From Acidobacteriota bacterium (GTDB taxonomy: Bacteria > Acidobacteriota > Terriglobia > Terriglobales > Acidobacteriaceae), in NCBI GenBank assembly GCA_021846985.1, contig JAJZVX010000015.1:1-64000 (forward strand): DNA of 64,000 nt. The letters run 5' to 3'. This document shows, piece by piece, positions 34,692 through 53,024 of the stretch. The first letter of the stretch is position 1. Every line of letters starts with the position of its first letter. The translations under genes were made by a program, and so were the position numbers. The notes under the pieces are model-generated. The model was given only the letters and a program-made list of their open reading frames with translations. It did no database searches and was not told where the DNA came from.

Positions 34692-34787
34692 GGCGCAACC
34701 TCCTGTCAGGGACCAGTGTACCCGGTCGGCCTTCAAGAGCGCGTCACGGCCTGCCCGGCTTGAGCTTTCTGCCGCTGGCCTCTGTTC

Positions 34788-37169
34788 TCACTCCACGATC
34801 TTCAGCTCTGCCTCTTCCGTCGCCAGCGAGCTGCCGCCCACCCAGATGTCGTAGGTCGTCGGTTCCACTGTGCGCTCCACGCTCGCGTTGTAGAAGCTCA
34901 GCTCCTCGAAGCCCAGCGGAAAGGTCAGGTGCTTCGATTCGCCCGGCGCCAGCGTCACCCGCGCAAAGCCCTTCAGCTCGCGCACCGGCTGCTCCACTGA
35001 GGCGCTGGTGTTGCGCATGTAGAGCTGCACCACCTCCGTCCCCGCCACCGTCCCTGTGTTCCGCACGTCCACGCCCACGGTGGTCACCGGTTGGTGACCC
35101 GCGGCGATCACCTCGCGCACCGGAATATCGCTCCTGCTGACGACCGGCTTGCTGTAGCCGAAGCTGGTGTAGCTCAGCCCCCAGCCGAAGGGAAAGAGAG
35201 CCGAGTTCGGCTCGTCCATGTAGCGCGACATGAAGCGTTCGGCGCCGTTGCGCGGCATGTGGCTCAGGTCGCCGTGCGCCGGCCGGCCGGTGGGCAGTTG
35301 CGCATAATAGAGCGGTTCCTGGCCCACCGCCCGCGGCAGGCTGGCAGGCAGCTTGCCCGAAGGATTCACGTCGCCAAAGAGCACGTCCGTCAACGCCGGT
35401 CCGGCCTCGATGCCGGGGCTCCACGCTTCCAGGATCGCGGGCACGTGTCCGGCGGCCCACTTGATCTGCAAGGGACGGCCGGCGAGCACAATCAGAATCA
35501 CCGGCTTGCCCGTAGCCACCACCGCTTCGAGCAGCTTCTCCTGCGCGCCGGTAAAGCCCAGGTGCGCGCGGCTGGCGGCCTCGCCTTCCATCCAGCTCGC
35601 GCTCTCACCCAGCGCCAGGATCACCACGTCCGCCTTCTTCGCCGTCTCCACTGCCTCGGCAATCGTCTTGGCGTCCCCGGGCTCGGGCACATTCTTCGCT
35701 CCCGCAATCGTTCCCGTGAAACTCATCCGTCGCAGCACGTTTTCGTCTTCGCCGCTCAGCAGGCCACATCCCTCGGCGTAGAGCAGCCGGTCGCCCAGCC
35801 GCTTTTCCAGCGCAGTCTTCAGCGTCACCACGTATTTCGGATCGCCGCTCACCGCCCACGCCCCCAGCATCTCGCGCTGGTTGTCGGCCAGCGGCCCGAT
35901 CAGCGCCACCTTTTTCGCCTTCGCCTGCAGCGGCAACAGCGCGCCGATGCCCTCCACGGGATCGTTCTTGAGCAGCACGAAGGTCTCCGCGGCGATCCGG
36001 CGCGCGGCCTCGCGGCCCTGCGGCGTTGGCGCGTAGGCAGGCCCAGGCGTGGTGTAGGGATGATCGAAGAGCCCCAGCGCAAACTTGACCCGCAAAACGC
36101 GGCGCACCGCTTCGTCGATGACGGACTCGGAAATCAGGCCGCTCCGCACCTGCCCCGCAAGAGCCGTGCCATACAGGCCGCCCTCCATGTCCATGTCCAC
36201 CCCGGCTTCCAGCGCCTTGCGCGCCACCGTGGGACCGTCGCCAATGGAGTGGTTCTCAAGCTCCTTCACCGCCCCCCAGTCGCTCACCACAAAGCCGTCG
36301 AAACCCCACTCCTTGCGCAGCACCTGGGTCAGCGTGAACGGATTGGCGCTGGCCGGAACGCCGTTGATGGAGTTGAACGAACTCATCACCGTGGCCACGA
36401 CCGCCTCCACCGCGGCTCGATAGGGCTCCAGGTACACCTGCCGCAGCGTAATCTGGCTCATGTCCACTGCGTTGTAGTCGCGCCCCGCAATCGCCGCGCC
36501 GTAGGCCGCAAAATGCTTCACGCATGCCGCCACAGAGTCCGGCTTTGACAGGTCGCCCCGCTGGTAGCCCCGCACCCAGGCACGCGCCAGGGCGGAGCCC
36601 AGGTAGGGATCTTCGCCGCCCGACTCGATGATGCGACCCCAGCGCGGGTCGCGCGCAATATCCACCATGGGCGAAAACACCCAGCGAATGCCATCGGCGC
36701 GGGCCTCCGTTGCGCCGTAGCGCGCCACGGTTTCGACAGCCGCCGCATCCCAGCTTGCGGCCAGCGCCAGCGGCACGGGAAAGGTGGTGCGGTGACCGTG
36801 GATCACATCGAGTCCGAACAGAATCGGAATGTGCAGCCGCGACTTCTCCATGGCGATCTGCTGGTAGTGGTTGGTCGCCTCGGCTCCCACCACATTGATG
36901 AACGAACCCACCTCGCCCCGCGCCGCCATCTCGTCGTAGCGCAGGTTATTGGCGCCCGGACCGGTCTTGTAGCCGGCGGAGTACTGCACCAGTTGCCCAA
37001 TCTTCTCCTCGAGTGTCATCTGCTTCAGCAGCGACTCCACGCGCTTGTGCACATCCTTCGCGGCCAGCTGCGTGTTCGAGGGCGGCGCGCCTTGCGCGTG
37101 GGCGCAGACGGCCGTGGCAAAGAACGCTGAAAACACGGCATAGAAAAGAAAACGAAGACGGTTTATCAT
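34788..37169 (-). CDS. Glycoside hydrolase family 3 beta-glucosidase (BglX-like)
   Basis: A 793-residue secreted enzyme with signal peptide (1-26, ending CAHAQG). The GH3 N-terminal barrel holds HIPILFGLDVIHGH, KHFAAYG and the nucleophile D297 in VVSDWGAV. The second alpha/beta domain spans about 390-600 (ALGESASWMEGEAASR), and a fibronectin-III-like C-terminal domain begins around 670 (TTVGVDVRNTGTVAGTEVVQLY). The whole layout and length equal periplasmic BglX of other bacteria. It releases glucose from the non-reducing end of beta-glucosides. Divergent from the YihY gene with about 140 bases between. Confidence 0.94.
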   Translation of the reverse strand: MINRLRFLFYAVFSAFFATAVCAHAQGAPPSNTQLAAKDVHKRVESLLKQMTLEEKIGQLVQYSAGYKTGPGANNLRYDEMAARGEVGSFINVVGAEATNHYQQIAMEKSRLHIPILFGLDVIHGHRTTFPVPLALAASWDAAAVETVARYGATEARADGIRWVFSPMVDIARDPRWGRIIESGGEDPYLGSALARAWVRGYQRGDLSKPDSVAACVKHFAAYGAAIAGRDYNAVDMSQITLRQVYLEPYRAAVEAVVATVMSSFNSINGVPASANPFTLTQVLRKEWGFDGFVVSDWGAVKELENHSIGDGPTVARKALEAGVDMDMEGGLYGTALAGQVRSGLISESVIDEAVRRVLRVKFALGLFDHPYTTPGPAYAPTPQGREAARRIAAETFVLLKNDPVEGIGALLPLQAKAKKVALIGPLADNQREMLGAWAVSGDPKYVVTLKTALEKRLGDRLLYAEGCGLLSGEDENVLRRMSFTGTIAGAKNVPEPGDAKTIAEAVETAKKADVVILALGESASWMEGEAASRAHLGFTGAQEKLLEAVVATGKPVILIVLAGRPLQIKWAAGHVPAILEAWSPGIEAGPALTDVLFGDVNPSGKLPASLPRAVGQEPLYYAQLPTGRPAHGDLSHMPRNGAERFMSRYMDEPNSALFPFGWGLSYTSFGYSKPVVSRSDIPVREVIAAGHQPVTTVGVDVRNTGTVAGTEVVQLYMRNTSASVEQPVRELKGFARVTLAPGESKHLTFPLGFEELSFYNASVERTVEPTTYDIWVGGSSLATEEAELKIVE

Positions 37170-37310
37170 GGCGTGGTCATCATAAATCGCGGGGCGCGCG
37201 GCCGTCAGCGCGGACGCCCCTCCGCCCGGCGTCCCCGGCCCAAATAAAAGTTATGCTTCTTCGCCAAAATCCTGTCGCCGGATAGCCCGTCGATGCTCTA
37301 GTCTTTCCAC

Positions 37311-38198
37311 GTGATCAGTGTGAAAAGGTTCCTTGTCCATCTGCGAGAGGCGCTCTGGCTGGCCCTTGAACATGATGTACTGAACACCGCCAAAGCCGCC
37401 GCCTATTCCGGCATGCTGATGCTCTTTCCCGCCCTGGCCATGCTGGCCGCCCTTCTCTCTCAGGTTTCTGAGGCCTCCAGTTTCATGGGCGAGGTGCGCG
37501 CCGCCTTCGAGCAGTTCCTGCCCGCTGACTCCATGACGCTGCTGCAGGCGCTCATGCAGACGCGCCGACTTCACTCTGCACAGATCATTCTTTCCGCCAC
37601 CGGCCTCACCCTCTTTGCCGGCCTGGGCATGATGCTCTCATTTATGGAGGGCTTCCGCCGCGCCTACCGCATCCGCCGCGACGATTGGGGGTTCTGGCAG
37701 CGCCGCGTGCGCGCCCTTGTTCTGGTGCCCATGGTGCTGGTTCCGCTGTCGCTGGCCACGCTCATCCTGGTCTTCGGCCGCGAAATCGAGGGCTGGATGA
37801 TTGATAAAGCCGGTCATGAGCTGCGCTTCATGCTCCTTATCTTCTGGCGCATGGTGCGGTGGAGCGTGGCTGTCACCGCCAGCGTGGGCGTGCTGGGCGC
37901 GCTCTACCATTTCGGCACCCGGCGCACCGAGCACTGGGCGCAGGTGGGCCCCGGCGCCATCGCCGCCACCATCATGTGGTTCCCCGCCACGCTGGCTTAC
38001 GGCTGGTACGTCACCCGCATTGCCCACTATTCGATCTTCTACGGCTCCTTCGGCGCCGGCATTGTCACCCTGGTCTGGCTCTATATCGTCACCTTCAGCG
38101 CGCTCATGGGCGCCGAGCTCAACGGCGTGCTCTTTCGCGCCCGGCAGGACAAGGACGCCGCCCGGCAAAAGAGCCACCCTGATGCCCTCAACTTGTAA
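37311..38198 (+). CDS. YihY/BrkB-family inner-membrane protein
   Basis: A 295-residue protein with six predicted membrane segments. Early AKAAAYSGMLMLFPALAML and late SIFYGSFGAGIVTLVWLYIVTFSALMGAELNGVL are the family signatures. Once annotated as ribonuclease BN, the family is now regarded as membrane proteins of unknown role. The start is GTG at 37311, placed so that the first segment follows in the usual way; there is no good Shine-Dalgarno. Confidence 0.9.
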   Translation: MISVKRFLVHLREALWLALEHDVLNTAKAAAYSGMLMLFPALAMLAALLSQVSEASSFMGEVRAAFEQFLPADSMTLLQALMQTRRLHSAQIILSATGLTLFAGLGMMLSFMEGFRRAYRIRRDDWGFWQRRVRALVLVPMVLVPLSLATLILVFGREIEGWMIDKAGHELRFMLLIFWRMVRWSVAVTASVGVLGALYHFGTRRTEHWAQVGPGAIAATIMWFPATLAYGWYVTRIAHYSIFYGSFGAGIVTLVWLYIVTFSALMGAELNGVLFRARQDKDAARQKSHPDALNL

Positions 38199-38319
38199 CA
38201 GCGGCAGCCATCGCATTTTCCGCATAGCTGCGGAAGCAGCCGCTCTTTACGCGCGGCAGCGGCGCCTGCGCGCCCGCCGCACGCGAAACGATCGAAGCGC
38301 GAGAGCTTTTCTCGCAAGA

Positions 38320-39300
38320 CTACAAAATCTTCTTTCCGAAGGCGGAGCATGCAAGCTCGACGGCAAGATCGGCGGTGCGGTTGTGCTCGTCGATAACAGG
38401 ATTGACCTCGACCATTTCGAAGCTGATCATGCGGCCATGGTCGGCAATGATCTCCATGGCAAGATGGGCTTCGCGGTAAGTGGCTCCCCCGCGGACAGGG
38501 GTGCCAACACCGGGAGCGTCTTCAGGATCGATCCAGTCCATGTCGAGCGAAACGTGATAGCCGGCGGTGCCGCGGCTGGCGGTGCGAAGAGCTTCTTCCA
38601 TCACCGCGCGCATGCCGCGCTCGTCGATGTCGCGCATGGTGTACACATGGGCAATGCCGGCGCGGCGGATGTTTTCACGTTCGGCCGCGTCGATGTCGCG
38701 CACGCCGATGAGAACGGTGTTTTCTGGTGAGACCTTGGGGGAGTAGCCGAAGATTCCGGCCAGGGATTGAGGTCCAAGACCCACCAGGGCGGCCAGGGGC
38801 ATGCCGTGCACATTGCCGCTGGGAGTGGTTTCCGGAGTATTGATGTCGGAGTGGGCGTCGATCCAAAGCACGCCAATCGACTGGCCCTGGCGGCGGTGGA
38901 ACTCGGCGGCCCCGGAGACCGTGCCCACGGCCAGAGAGTGATCGCCGCCCAGCACCAGGGGAGTCTGGCCGTCTTCGAGCGTCTTGAGCACGGCTTTGGC
39001 GGTGCGCGTACAGGTTTCGGTAATCTCTTTCAGGTAGCGGGCTCTTTCGTTGCCGTGGCCCTGGGTTTCGGCAATCTCCACGCGGATGTTGCCGCCGTCG
39101 GTAACCTTGTGGCCAAGGGCTTCAAGACGGGGCTCCAATCCGGCAACCCGCATGGCGGAGGGGCCCATGTCCACCCCGCGGCGGCTGGCGCCCATATCGA
39201 GCGGCACGCCGATGATGCGGATCGCTCGCCCCGCGCGCGATGAAGAGCATCTGGATTCTTGCAATGGCCCCTGAGTCTTGGTCCCGGCGCGGCTTGACAT
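38320..39300 (-). CDS. rocF: Arginase
   Basis: A 326-residue ureohydrolase splitting arginine to ornithine and urea at a binuclear Mn site. Ligand motifs are present: GGDHS (H121), IDAHSDINTP (D148, H150, D152) and SLDMDWIDPEDAPGVGTPV (two Asp). The SxDxDxxDP block has Trp where arginases usually have Gly (SLDMDW). C-terminal FEMVEVNPVIDEHNRTADLAVEL is arginase-type, not agmatinase-type. GGTGA precedes the ATG at 39300; longer in-frame starts up to 39555 add unrelated sequence. No urease gene is nearby. Confidence 0.93.
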   Translation of the reverse strand: MSSRAGTKTQGPLQESRCSSSRAGRAIRIIGVPLDMGASRRGVDMGPSAMRVAGLEPRLEALGHKVTDGGNIRVEIAETQGHGNERARYLKEITETCTRTAKAVLKTLEDGQTPLVLGGDHSLAVGTVSGAAEFHRRQGQSIGVLWIDAHSDINTPETTPSGNVHGMPLAALVGLGPQSLAGIFGYSPKVSPENTVLIGVRDIDAAERENIRRAGIAHVYTMRDIDERGMRAVMEEALRTASRGTAGYHVSLDMDWIDPEDAPGVGTPVRGGATYREAHLAMEIIADHGRMISFEMVEVNPVIDEHNRTADLAVELACSAFGKKIL

Positions 39301-39581
39301 GCGAATCACCTTCGGTGCGGTATTTGTACCGGACGAACCGTCTCCTGGACCAGACAATCGGCCCTGCCTGGATGTTCGTTCCGGCAGAGGATGGCTTTCC
39401 CCCGAAAGGGCTATTAAACCAGATTCACGTGAGAGTATGATGACGCAGAGCAGTTTTTCCATCGGACAAGATGAAAGGCCGGCCCGCGGGGAGCCCTTTC
39501 CCGGTAGTGGAGCGGACGCAAAGCCGGGACGATGAGAAAGCGCGCACCGCGGCATCGCCGCCGAGAGCAGTGTCGTTCACG

Positions 39582-41957
39582 ATGAAGAGATTGTTTGTTG
39601 CGCTCGTGCTGATTCACTGCTGGACACCGGCAATCAGTGGAGCAGAACCTGAGCCGCTGACTGCACTGCGCGCCATCCACGACCTGTCGAAAGCAGAAGC
39701 GAGCAGAGCCTTGCCGGTGGCATTCGAGGCGACCGTTACCTACTACCACCCGGTTTTCCGCTATCTATTCGTGCAGCAAGGCGATGCGGCTATCTTTGTG
39801 CTGGCGCCGGCATCGACGGCGGTCGCTCCCGGCGACCGCGTGCTGATCAAGGGCGTGACGCACTCGGAGTTCCGGCCAGATGTGATTGCCGACAGCGTGA
39901 CCGTAGTCGGACACGGGACGCTGCCGAAGCCACTGCCGGCAACCTTCCACATGCTGATGAGCGGAAAGTACGACTGCCGGTATGTGAGAGTAAGGGGGAG
40001 GGTACGGGCTGCGGATCTTGTTCTGCGGCCTGATGTGCGCAATCCAGAGACGTTCACGACGCATCTTGCCTATCTTGAGCTGATCACCGATGGCGGTTCC
40101 ATTGACGTACTGGTGAACAGCTCCGACGAAGCGCCGCTGAAGAACCTGCTGGATGCGGATATAGAAGTCACCGGGGTACAAAACGGACAATACGACGGCA
40201 AGTGGCACCAACTGGGCTCGCTGGTGCGGGCATGGTCGTATTCCGATGTCAAGGTTCTGAGGCGGGCAAGAACCAGCCCGTGGTCGCTGCGCGATACCCC
40301 CATGGGGGATATGCTGACCGGCTATCGCGTGGACGACAAGTCGCCGCGCGTTCTGGTACACGGGACGATTACGTACTACCAGCCGGGCTACTACCGGCCA
40401 GGTTCGGCGATTGTGCTGCAAAACGGCACGGAAACGCTGTGGGTGCAGAGCCTGACTGATAAGCCCCTGCGAATCGGAGACATGGCCGTGGCAACGGGAT
40501 TTCCGGCGGTTGCCAACGGTGCGCCGACACTCGCCCACGCGGAGGTGAAGGACGAAGCCGAATACCTGCCCATTACGCCAATGAACGTGACGTGGGAGGA
40601 TCTGGGCAGTGCGGACAACGCTGGAAAGTATCACTACAACCTGGTTTCCATCGAGGGGCGAGTGCTGAGCGAGGCGCGGGAAGCTTCGCAGGACGAGTAT
40701 TTTCTGGCCGCAGACGGACATCTCTTTTCGGCCATCTTCCACCATCCCGACTCCACCGCCGAGCAGGAGTTGCCGGTAATGAAGAGGGTTCCGGCGGGCG
40801 CACGCGTGAGAGTGACGGGCATCTGCATCCTCGAAGACAGTGCGTTGTTTTCAGGAAGCGCGCCGTTCAAGATCCTGCTGCGTTCGTTTGACGACGTGGC
40901 CGTGGTGGCGGACCCGCCGTTCTGGAGCGTTCGCAACCTGGTGCGCACGGTGGGTCTTCTGCTTTTTCTGCTGCTTGCCGTGGGACTGTGGAACTGGGGA
41001 CTGGAAAGAAAGGTGCGGCGCCAGACGGCAGCGCTGCGGAAGCGCATCGAGGAGGAAGCGGCGCTGGAGCGGCGCACTTCGCAGCTTGAGCAGCGCCGCA
41101 GCCGCATCCTGGAGCATATCAACGGCAATCAGCCGCTGGCCGGCATTCTGGAGGAGGTGACGGAGCTGGTTTCCTTCCATATGGGCGGCGTATCCTGCTG
41201 GTGCGAGGTGGCGGATGGAGCGCGGCTGGGCAGCGCGCCGCCAAACGCCACGGAGGCGCGTGCGGCCGCGGTAGAGATTCCTTCGCGCTCCGGGCCCCCG
41301 CTCGGAAAGCTCTTTGCCGGGCTTGTCTTGGGCTCCGCGGCATCGCCGGAAGAAGTTGAAGCGCTGGCGATGGGGTCGAAGCTGGCGGCGCTGGCCATTG
41401 AAACACGGCGCATGTATGCCGATCTGGTCCATCGCTCCGAGTTCGACCTGCTGACCGACATCCTGAATCGCTTCTCCCTGGAAAAGAATCTGGAGCGGCA
41501 GATTGAAGAGGCGCGCGAGAATGCCACCATTTTCGGACTGGTCTACATCGACCTGGACGACTTTAAACAGGTGAATGACCAGTATGGCCACAATGTAGGC
41601 GACCAGTATTTGCAGCAGGTGGCCCTGCGCATGAAGCGGCAGTTGCGCGGCGGCGACATGCTGGCGCGGCTGGGAGGCGACGAGTTTGCCGCGCTGATTC
41701 CCACCGTGCGCAACCGCGCCGAAGTGGAGGAGATTGCGCTGCGCCTGGAGCGTAGCCTGGACGAAACATTTGCCGTGAATGGCTATCGGCTGCGCGGCAC
41801 CGCCAGCGTGGGTATTGCCCTCTACCCGGAAGACGCCGACACCCGTGACGGCCTGCTGACCGCCGCCGATACCAGGATGTACGCCGCCAAAAACGCCAAA
41901 CAACAGGCCGGCTCGATGCAGAACGGCCCGGCACCTTCGCTGGACAAGGATGCATAA
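39582..41957 (+). CDS. Membrane-bound diguanylate cyclase with extracytoplasmic OB-like repeats
   Basis: A 791-residue protein: signal peptide (1-20), a ~420-residue extracytoplasmic region with two copies of an OB-like unit (ATVTYYHPVFRYLFVQQGDA and GTITYYQPGYYRPGSAIVLQ), one membrane segment (about 449-470), a coiled-coil (RRQTAALRKRIEEEAALERR), a GAF-like stretch, and a C-terminal GGDEF domain. The active site GGDEF (698-702) is intact and the product-inhibition site RGGD lies five residues before it. It should make cyclic-di-GMP in response to an outside signal. Start at 39582 because the signal peptide begins there. Confidence 0.92.
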   Translation: MKRLFVALVLIHCWTPAISGAEPEPLTALRAIHDLSKAEASRALPVAFEATVTYYHPVFRYLFVQQGDAAIFVLAPASTAVAPGDRVLIKGVTHSEFRPDVIADSVTVVGHGTLPKPLPATFHMLMSGKYDCRYVRVRGRVRAADLVLRPDVRNPETFTTHLAYLELITDGGSIDVLVNSSDEAPLKNLLDADIEVTGVQNGQYDGKWHQLGSLVRAWSYSDVKVLRRARTSPWSLRDTPMGDMLTGYRVDDKSPRVLVHGTITYYQPGYYRPGSAIVLQNGTETLWVQSLTDKPLRIGDMAVATGFPAVANGAPTLAHAEVKDEAEYLPITPMNVTWEDLGSADNAGKYHYNLVSIEGRVLSEAREASQDEYFLAADGHLFSAIFHHPDSTAEQELPVMKRVPAGARVRVTGICILEDSALFSGSAPFKILLRSFDDVAVVADPPFWSVRNLVRTVGLLLFLLLAVGLWNWGLERKVRRQTAALRKRIEEEAALERRTSQLEQRRSRILEHINGNQPLAGILEEVTELVSFHMGGVSCWCEVADGARLGSAPPNATEARAAAVEIPSRSGPPLGKLFAGLVLGSAASPEEVEALAMGSKLAALAIETRRMYADLVHRSEFDLLTDILNRFSLEKNLERQIEEARENATIFGLVYIDLDDFKQVNDQYGHNVGDQYLQQVALRMKRQLRGGDMLARLGGDEFAALIPTVRNRAEVEEIALRLERSLDETFAVNGYRLRGTASVGIALYPEDADTRDGLLTAADTRMYAAKNAKQQAGSMQNGPAPSLDKDA

Positions 41958-41960
41958 GAA

Positions 41961-41984
41961 GAGGTCCGGCCAAAGCCGGACCTC
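41961..41984 (-). terminator. Stem-loop between the cyclase gene and rpoC
   Basis: A perfect 10-bp stem, GAGGTCCGGC with GCCGGACCTC, around a 4-base loop. Read leftward (the rpoC direction) it is followed by TTCTTAT, so it most likely ends the rpoBC transcript; rightward it has no T-run but may still stop the cyclase message. Confidence 0.7.
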
Positions 41985-42020
41985 GTGAGCTGCAACAGAA
42001 AGCGCCGTCGCGGGCCGCAG

Positions 42021-46211
<4,191 letters not shown>

Positions 46212-46271
46212 GGCGACCCTCCTTGGCGGGCTTGATTGCGCCCCGCCTCAGGTTCTCCCGGGGTTCTTGAA

Positions 46272-46320
46272 GGATTCTTCCTTCCCGGGAAGCGGCGTGC
46301 GCCGCTTTTGGGAAGAATCC
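46272..46320 (-). other. Two-tier stem-loop between rpoB and rpoC
   Basis: An outer stem GGATTCTTCC (46272-46281) pairs with GGAAGAATCC (46311-46320), and an inner stem AAGCGGC (46290-46296) pairs with GCCGCTT (46301-46307) around GTGC. Arms are perfect. No T-run follows on the rpoBC strand, so it is more likely a processing or stability element than a terminator. Confidence 0.65.
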
Positions 46321-46338
46321 TGAATACTCTTCGCCTTC

Positions 46339-46422
46339 AGCTTTCAACCACCAGCTTTCAACTGCTTTGCCGGCCCCGCCCAAAAACTGCGGGCTCCAAC
46401 ATGCGAGCTGAGAGTTGAAAGC
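46339..46422. repeat. AGCTTTCAAC direct and inverted repeats
   Basis: AGCTTTCAAC occurs at 46339-46348 and 46353-46362, and its complement GTTGAAAGC at 46414-46422, all in the rpoB-rpoC spacer. A similar pair, AGCTTTCAGC/AGCTTT, lies at 59107-59126 after the zinc-ribbon gene. They may belong to a short dispersed repeat family. Confidence 0.45.
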
Positions 46423-46434
46423 CCCTCGCTGCTC

Positions 46435-50916
<4,482 letters not shown>

Positions 50917-51660
50917 GTTCACTCCTGAGACTCATTCCATCAGCGTCCGCCGCGGCGGCCCGACCCAGCGCCCGAGTCTCTCTGGCGCCGGCTGATTACG
51001 GTAAGTAAAGTCGATCAAACAGGCTGGACCACTGCATGGATTCAGCCGTCACTCCCGATGCGCCAGGACCTTTCCACCATTTCGCCGGCGCCGCGCAGCA
51101 TCTCCTCTTGGGTCAAACACATTCCGTGAGCGTTGCATCAAAGACGCATGGAAGGCATTGCCGCACACCCCAAAGGTGCGCTATGCTGCGCACAACCGAG
51201 GAAGCCTGCGAAACGCTGGAGGCCGAAGTTGGATCTGCGCACAAAAGGAGAAGCGACGAATCTCGCACTTTGACCCGCCCCCTCTGTCGGCATGAGGCAC
51301 GAAAAGCCCGCAAGGACGCAACGCCTCACGAGCGCGGCTCAATGGCCAGTGCCCAAATCCAAATTCTTCTTTGCTGTTCTCGCCGATCCCAAAGCTCGCT
51401 TCTGCCGCCGCTCGCCTGCTCTTGCCACGCGCCAACAGGAACCCGCCTAACCTGTTGACCTAAAGCTGCCTATTCTCTTCCAGAGTGCTTTGAAAATCCT
51501 GAACCCCACTCTGATCCTCTAGACTCTTGCGCCCCACATGATTCGATCAACACGCGCTCTCCAACCCCTCATCCCCGCAAAAACGGATGAACAGGGAAAC
51601 GCCGTCGAAACGCGCAACCTTTATGGTAGCGCGTCCCGGCGACGCTTGCAAGCGCTCAAT
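50917..51660 (-). other. Long gene-free leader between rplL and rpoB
   Basis: No ORF here is convincing on either strand. Reading leftward, a candidate promoter at its right edge (51623-51651) would make a ~700-base untranslated leader for rpoBC. TGAGGC and GCCTCA blocks around 51293-51328 could pair over about 36 bases. I see no known riboswitch or ribosomal-protein binding motif. Confidence 0.5.
51623..51651 (-). promoter_or_regulatory. Candidate dedicated rpoBC promoter
   Basis: Read leftward, TTGCAA (51646-51651) and TACCAT (51623-51628) are separated by exactly 17 bases, immediately after the rplL stop codon. Each hexamer matches consensus in four positions. The same TTGCAA-N17 design is found at the rplA promoter (53866-53894). 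Confidence 0.45.
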
Positions 51661-52038
51661 CTACTTAATCTCGATGGTGGCGATGCCTTCAAACTTCTTC
51701 TTGATAGCCTCGGCCTCTTCCTTGGTTGCCGACTCCTTCAAGGGCTTCGGTGCGCCATCCACCAGATCCTTGGCTTCCTTCAGTCCGAGCGAGGTAACTT
51801 CGCGCACCGCCTTGATGGTATTGATCTTATTGGCGCCAAAGTCCTTCAGAATCACCTGAAATTCCGTCTTCTCCTCGACTGCCGGCGCTGCCGCGCCTGC
51901 CGCGCCGCCCGCCACAACAACCGGGGCCGCCGCCGCCGCCGAAACGCCAAGCCGCTCTTCCAGCTTCTTCACCAGAGCCGCTGCTTCCAGCAGGCTAAGG
52001 GATACAATTTGCTCTTCCAACTGCGCTAAATCCGCCAT
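51661..52038 (-). CDS. rplL: Ribosomal protein bL12 (L7/L12)
   Basis: A 125-residue stalk protein. The N-terminal dimerisation part ([20 protein letters not shown]), the Ala/Gly hinge ([20 protein letters not shown]) and the C-terminal factor-binding domain ([43 protein letters not shown]) are all standard. GGAGAG precedes the ATG at 52038. It binds L10 as dimers and recruits translation GTPases. Confidence 0.98.
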   Translation of the reverse strand: MADLAQLEEQIVSLSLLEAAALVKKLEERLGVSAAAAAPVVVAGGAAGAAAPAVEEKTEFQVILKDFGANKINTIKAVREVTSLGLKEAKDLVDGAPKPLKESATKEEAEAIKKKFEGIATIEIK

Positions 52039-52247
52039 TTTTCTCTCCAATCCGATACGTTTGAAATGGGTATTTCCGGCCGGAAGCTCAAGCTGAAGGT
52101 TTCCGATGCGCCAGACATGCGCCCCCTCGTCCCTGCTACCGCCAAAACTCTTGAAACGTCTCTCCGCTTTCAGCCCTTCCCGGCGCACCCGGCAATTCCG
52201 CTTCCGGCCCGAAAAGCCAACGGCGGATAGCCGACAACGCGCAACCC

Positions 52248-52781
52248 TCAGGCCGCGGCAAACTTCTCTTTCTCGACGCCCTGGTTCAAAACCACCGCCA
52301 GGTCGCGGCCCGTGGCATTGATCACCGTCGCCAGACGCTGCGCCGGGGCATTGATCAGGAAGAGCAGCCTGGCAAAGATCTCCTCCTTGCCCGGCATGGT
52401 GGCCAGCGCCTTCACCTCGTCCACATTCAGCAGCTTGCCGTCCACAATGCCCAGCTTGAACTCAAACTCGGCATTCTCGCCGGCCCACTTGGCAAAAACC
52501 TTGGCCAGCGCCACCGGATCGCCCGCCGTAAAGGCTACCGAGTTCACGCCCTTCAGACCCTTCAGCGCCTCCTCCACCCTGGTGCCCCGCGCCGAAACCG
52601 CCGCCAGCTTGTTCTTGACCACGCGATACTTGCCACCCGCCTCGCGGATCACCTTGCGCAGTTCATAGTCCTTGGACACGGTCAGCTTGGTGAAGGTGCC
52701 AATAATCGCCGTCGTGGAGCCTTCCAGCTCCTTGGCCAGCAGCTCAACCTTTTCCGTCTTCTTTGCCTTCGAAATCGCCAT
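52248..52781 (-). CDS. rplJ: Ribosomal protein uL10
   Basis: A 177-residue protein that anchors the L12 dimers to 23S rRNA. Recognisable from [30 protein letters not shown] and [25 protein letters not shown], with the helical L12-binding C-terminus. GGAG lies 8 bases before the ATG. The 209-base gap to rplL and the 243-base gap from rplA are longer than usual. Confidence 0.97.
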   Translation of the reverse strand: MAISKAKKTEKVELLAKELEGSTTAIIGTFTKLTVSKDYELRKVIREAGGKYRVVKNKLAAVSARGTRVEEALKGLKGVNSVAFTAGDPVALAKVFAKWAGENAEFEFKLGIVDGKLLNVDEVKALATMPGKEEIFARLLFLINAPAQRLATVINATGRDLAVVLNQGVEKEKFAAA

Positions 52782-52870
52782 TGCCTTCGCTCCGCCAGAA
52801 CAGGAAACAGGAAGCAGGGATCGGGGAATCAGCCCCCATTAACCTCGCCCCGTCTCCGCCCTCGCCTTCC

Positions 52871-52938
52871 TGCGCACATGGTGCGCATCGATCCATTTCG
52901 CTCCCCCCGGGACTTTGTTCCCAGGGACTTCGTTCCCA
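52871..52938 (-). repeat. Inverted repeat and tandem 15-bp hairpin units in the rplA-rplJ spacer
   Basis: TGCGCAC (52871-52877) and GTGCGCA (52881-52887) form a perfect 7-bp dyad. Just right of it, two 15-base tandem units (52909-52923 and 52924-52938) differ at one base, GGGACTTTGTTCCCA and GGGACTTCGTTCCCA, each able to fold a 4-5 bp hairpin. They sit in the L10 leader, the usual place for autoregulation of rplJL. Confidence 0.6.
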
Positions 52939-53024
52939 GGTCCGCGCATCGCGCTTCCCGGCCGGCAGAGTTGCGGAACCCGGGAACCAGCTCACCCGAT
53001 TCCCCGCTCCCTATCCCCTGCCTC

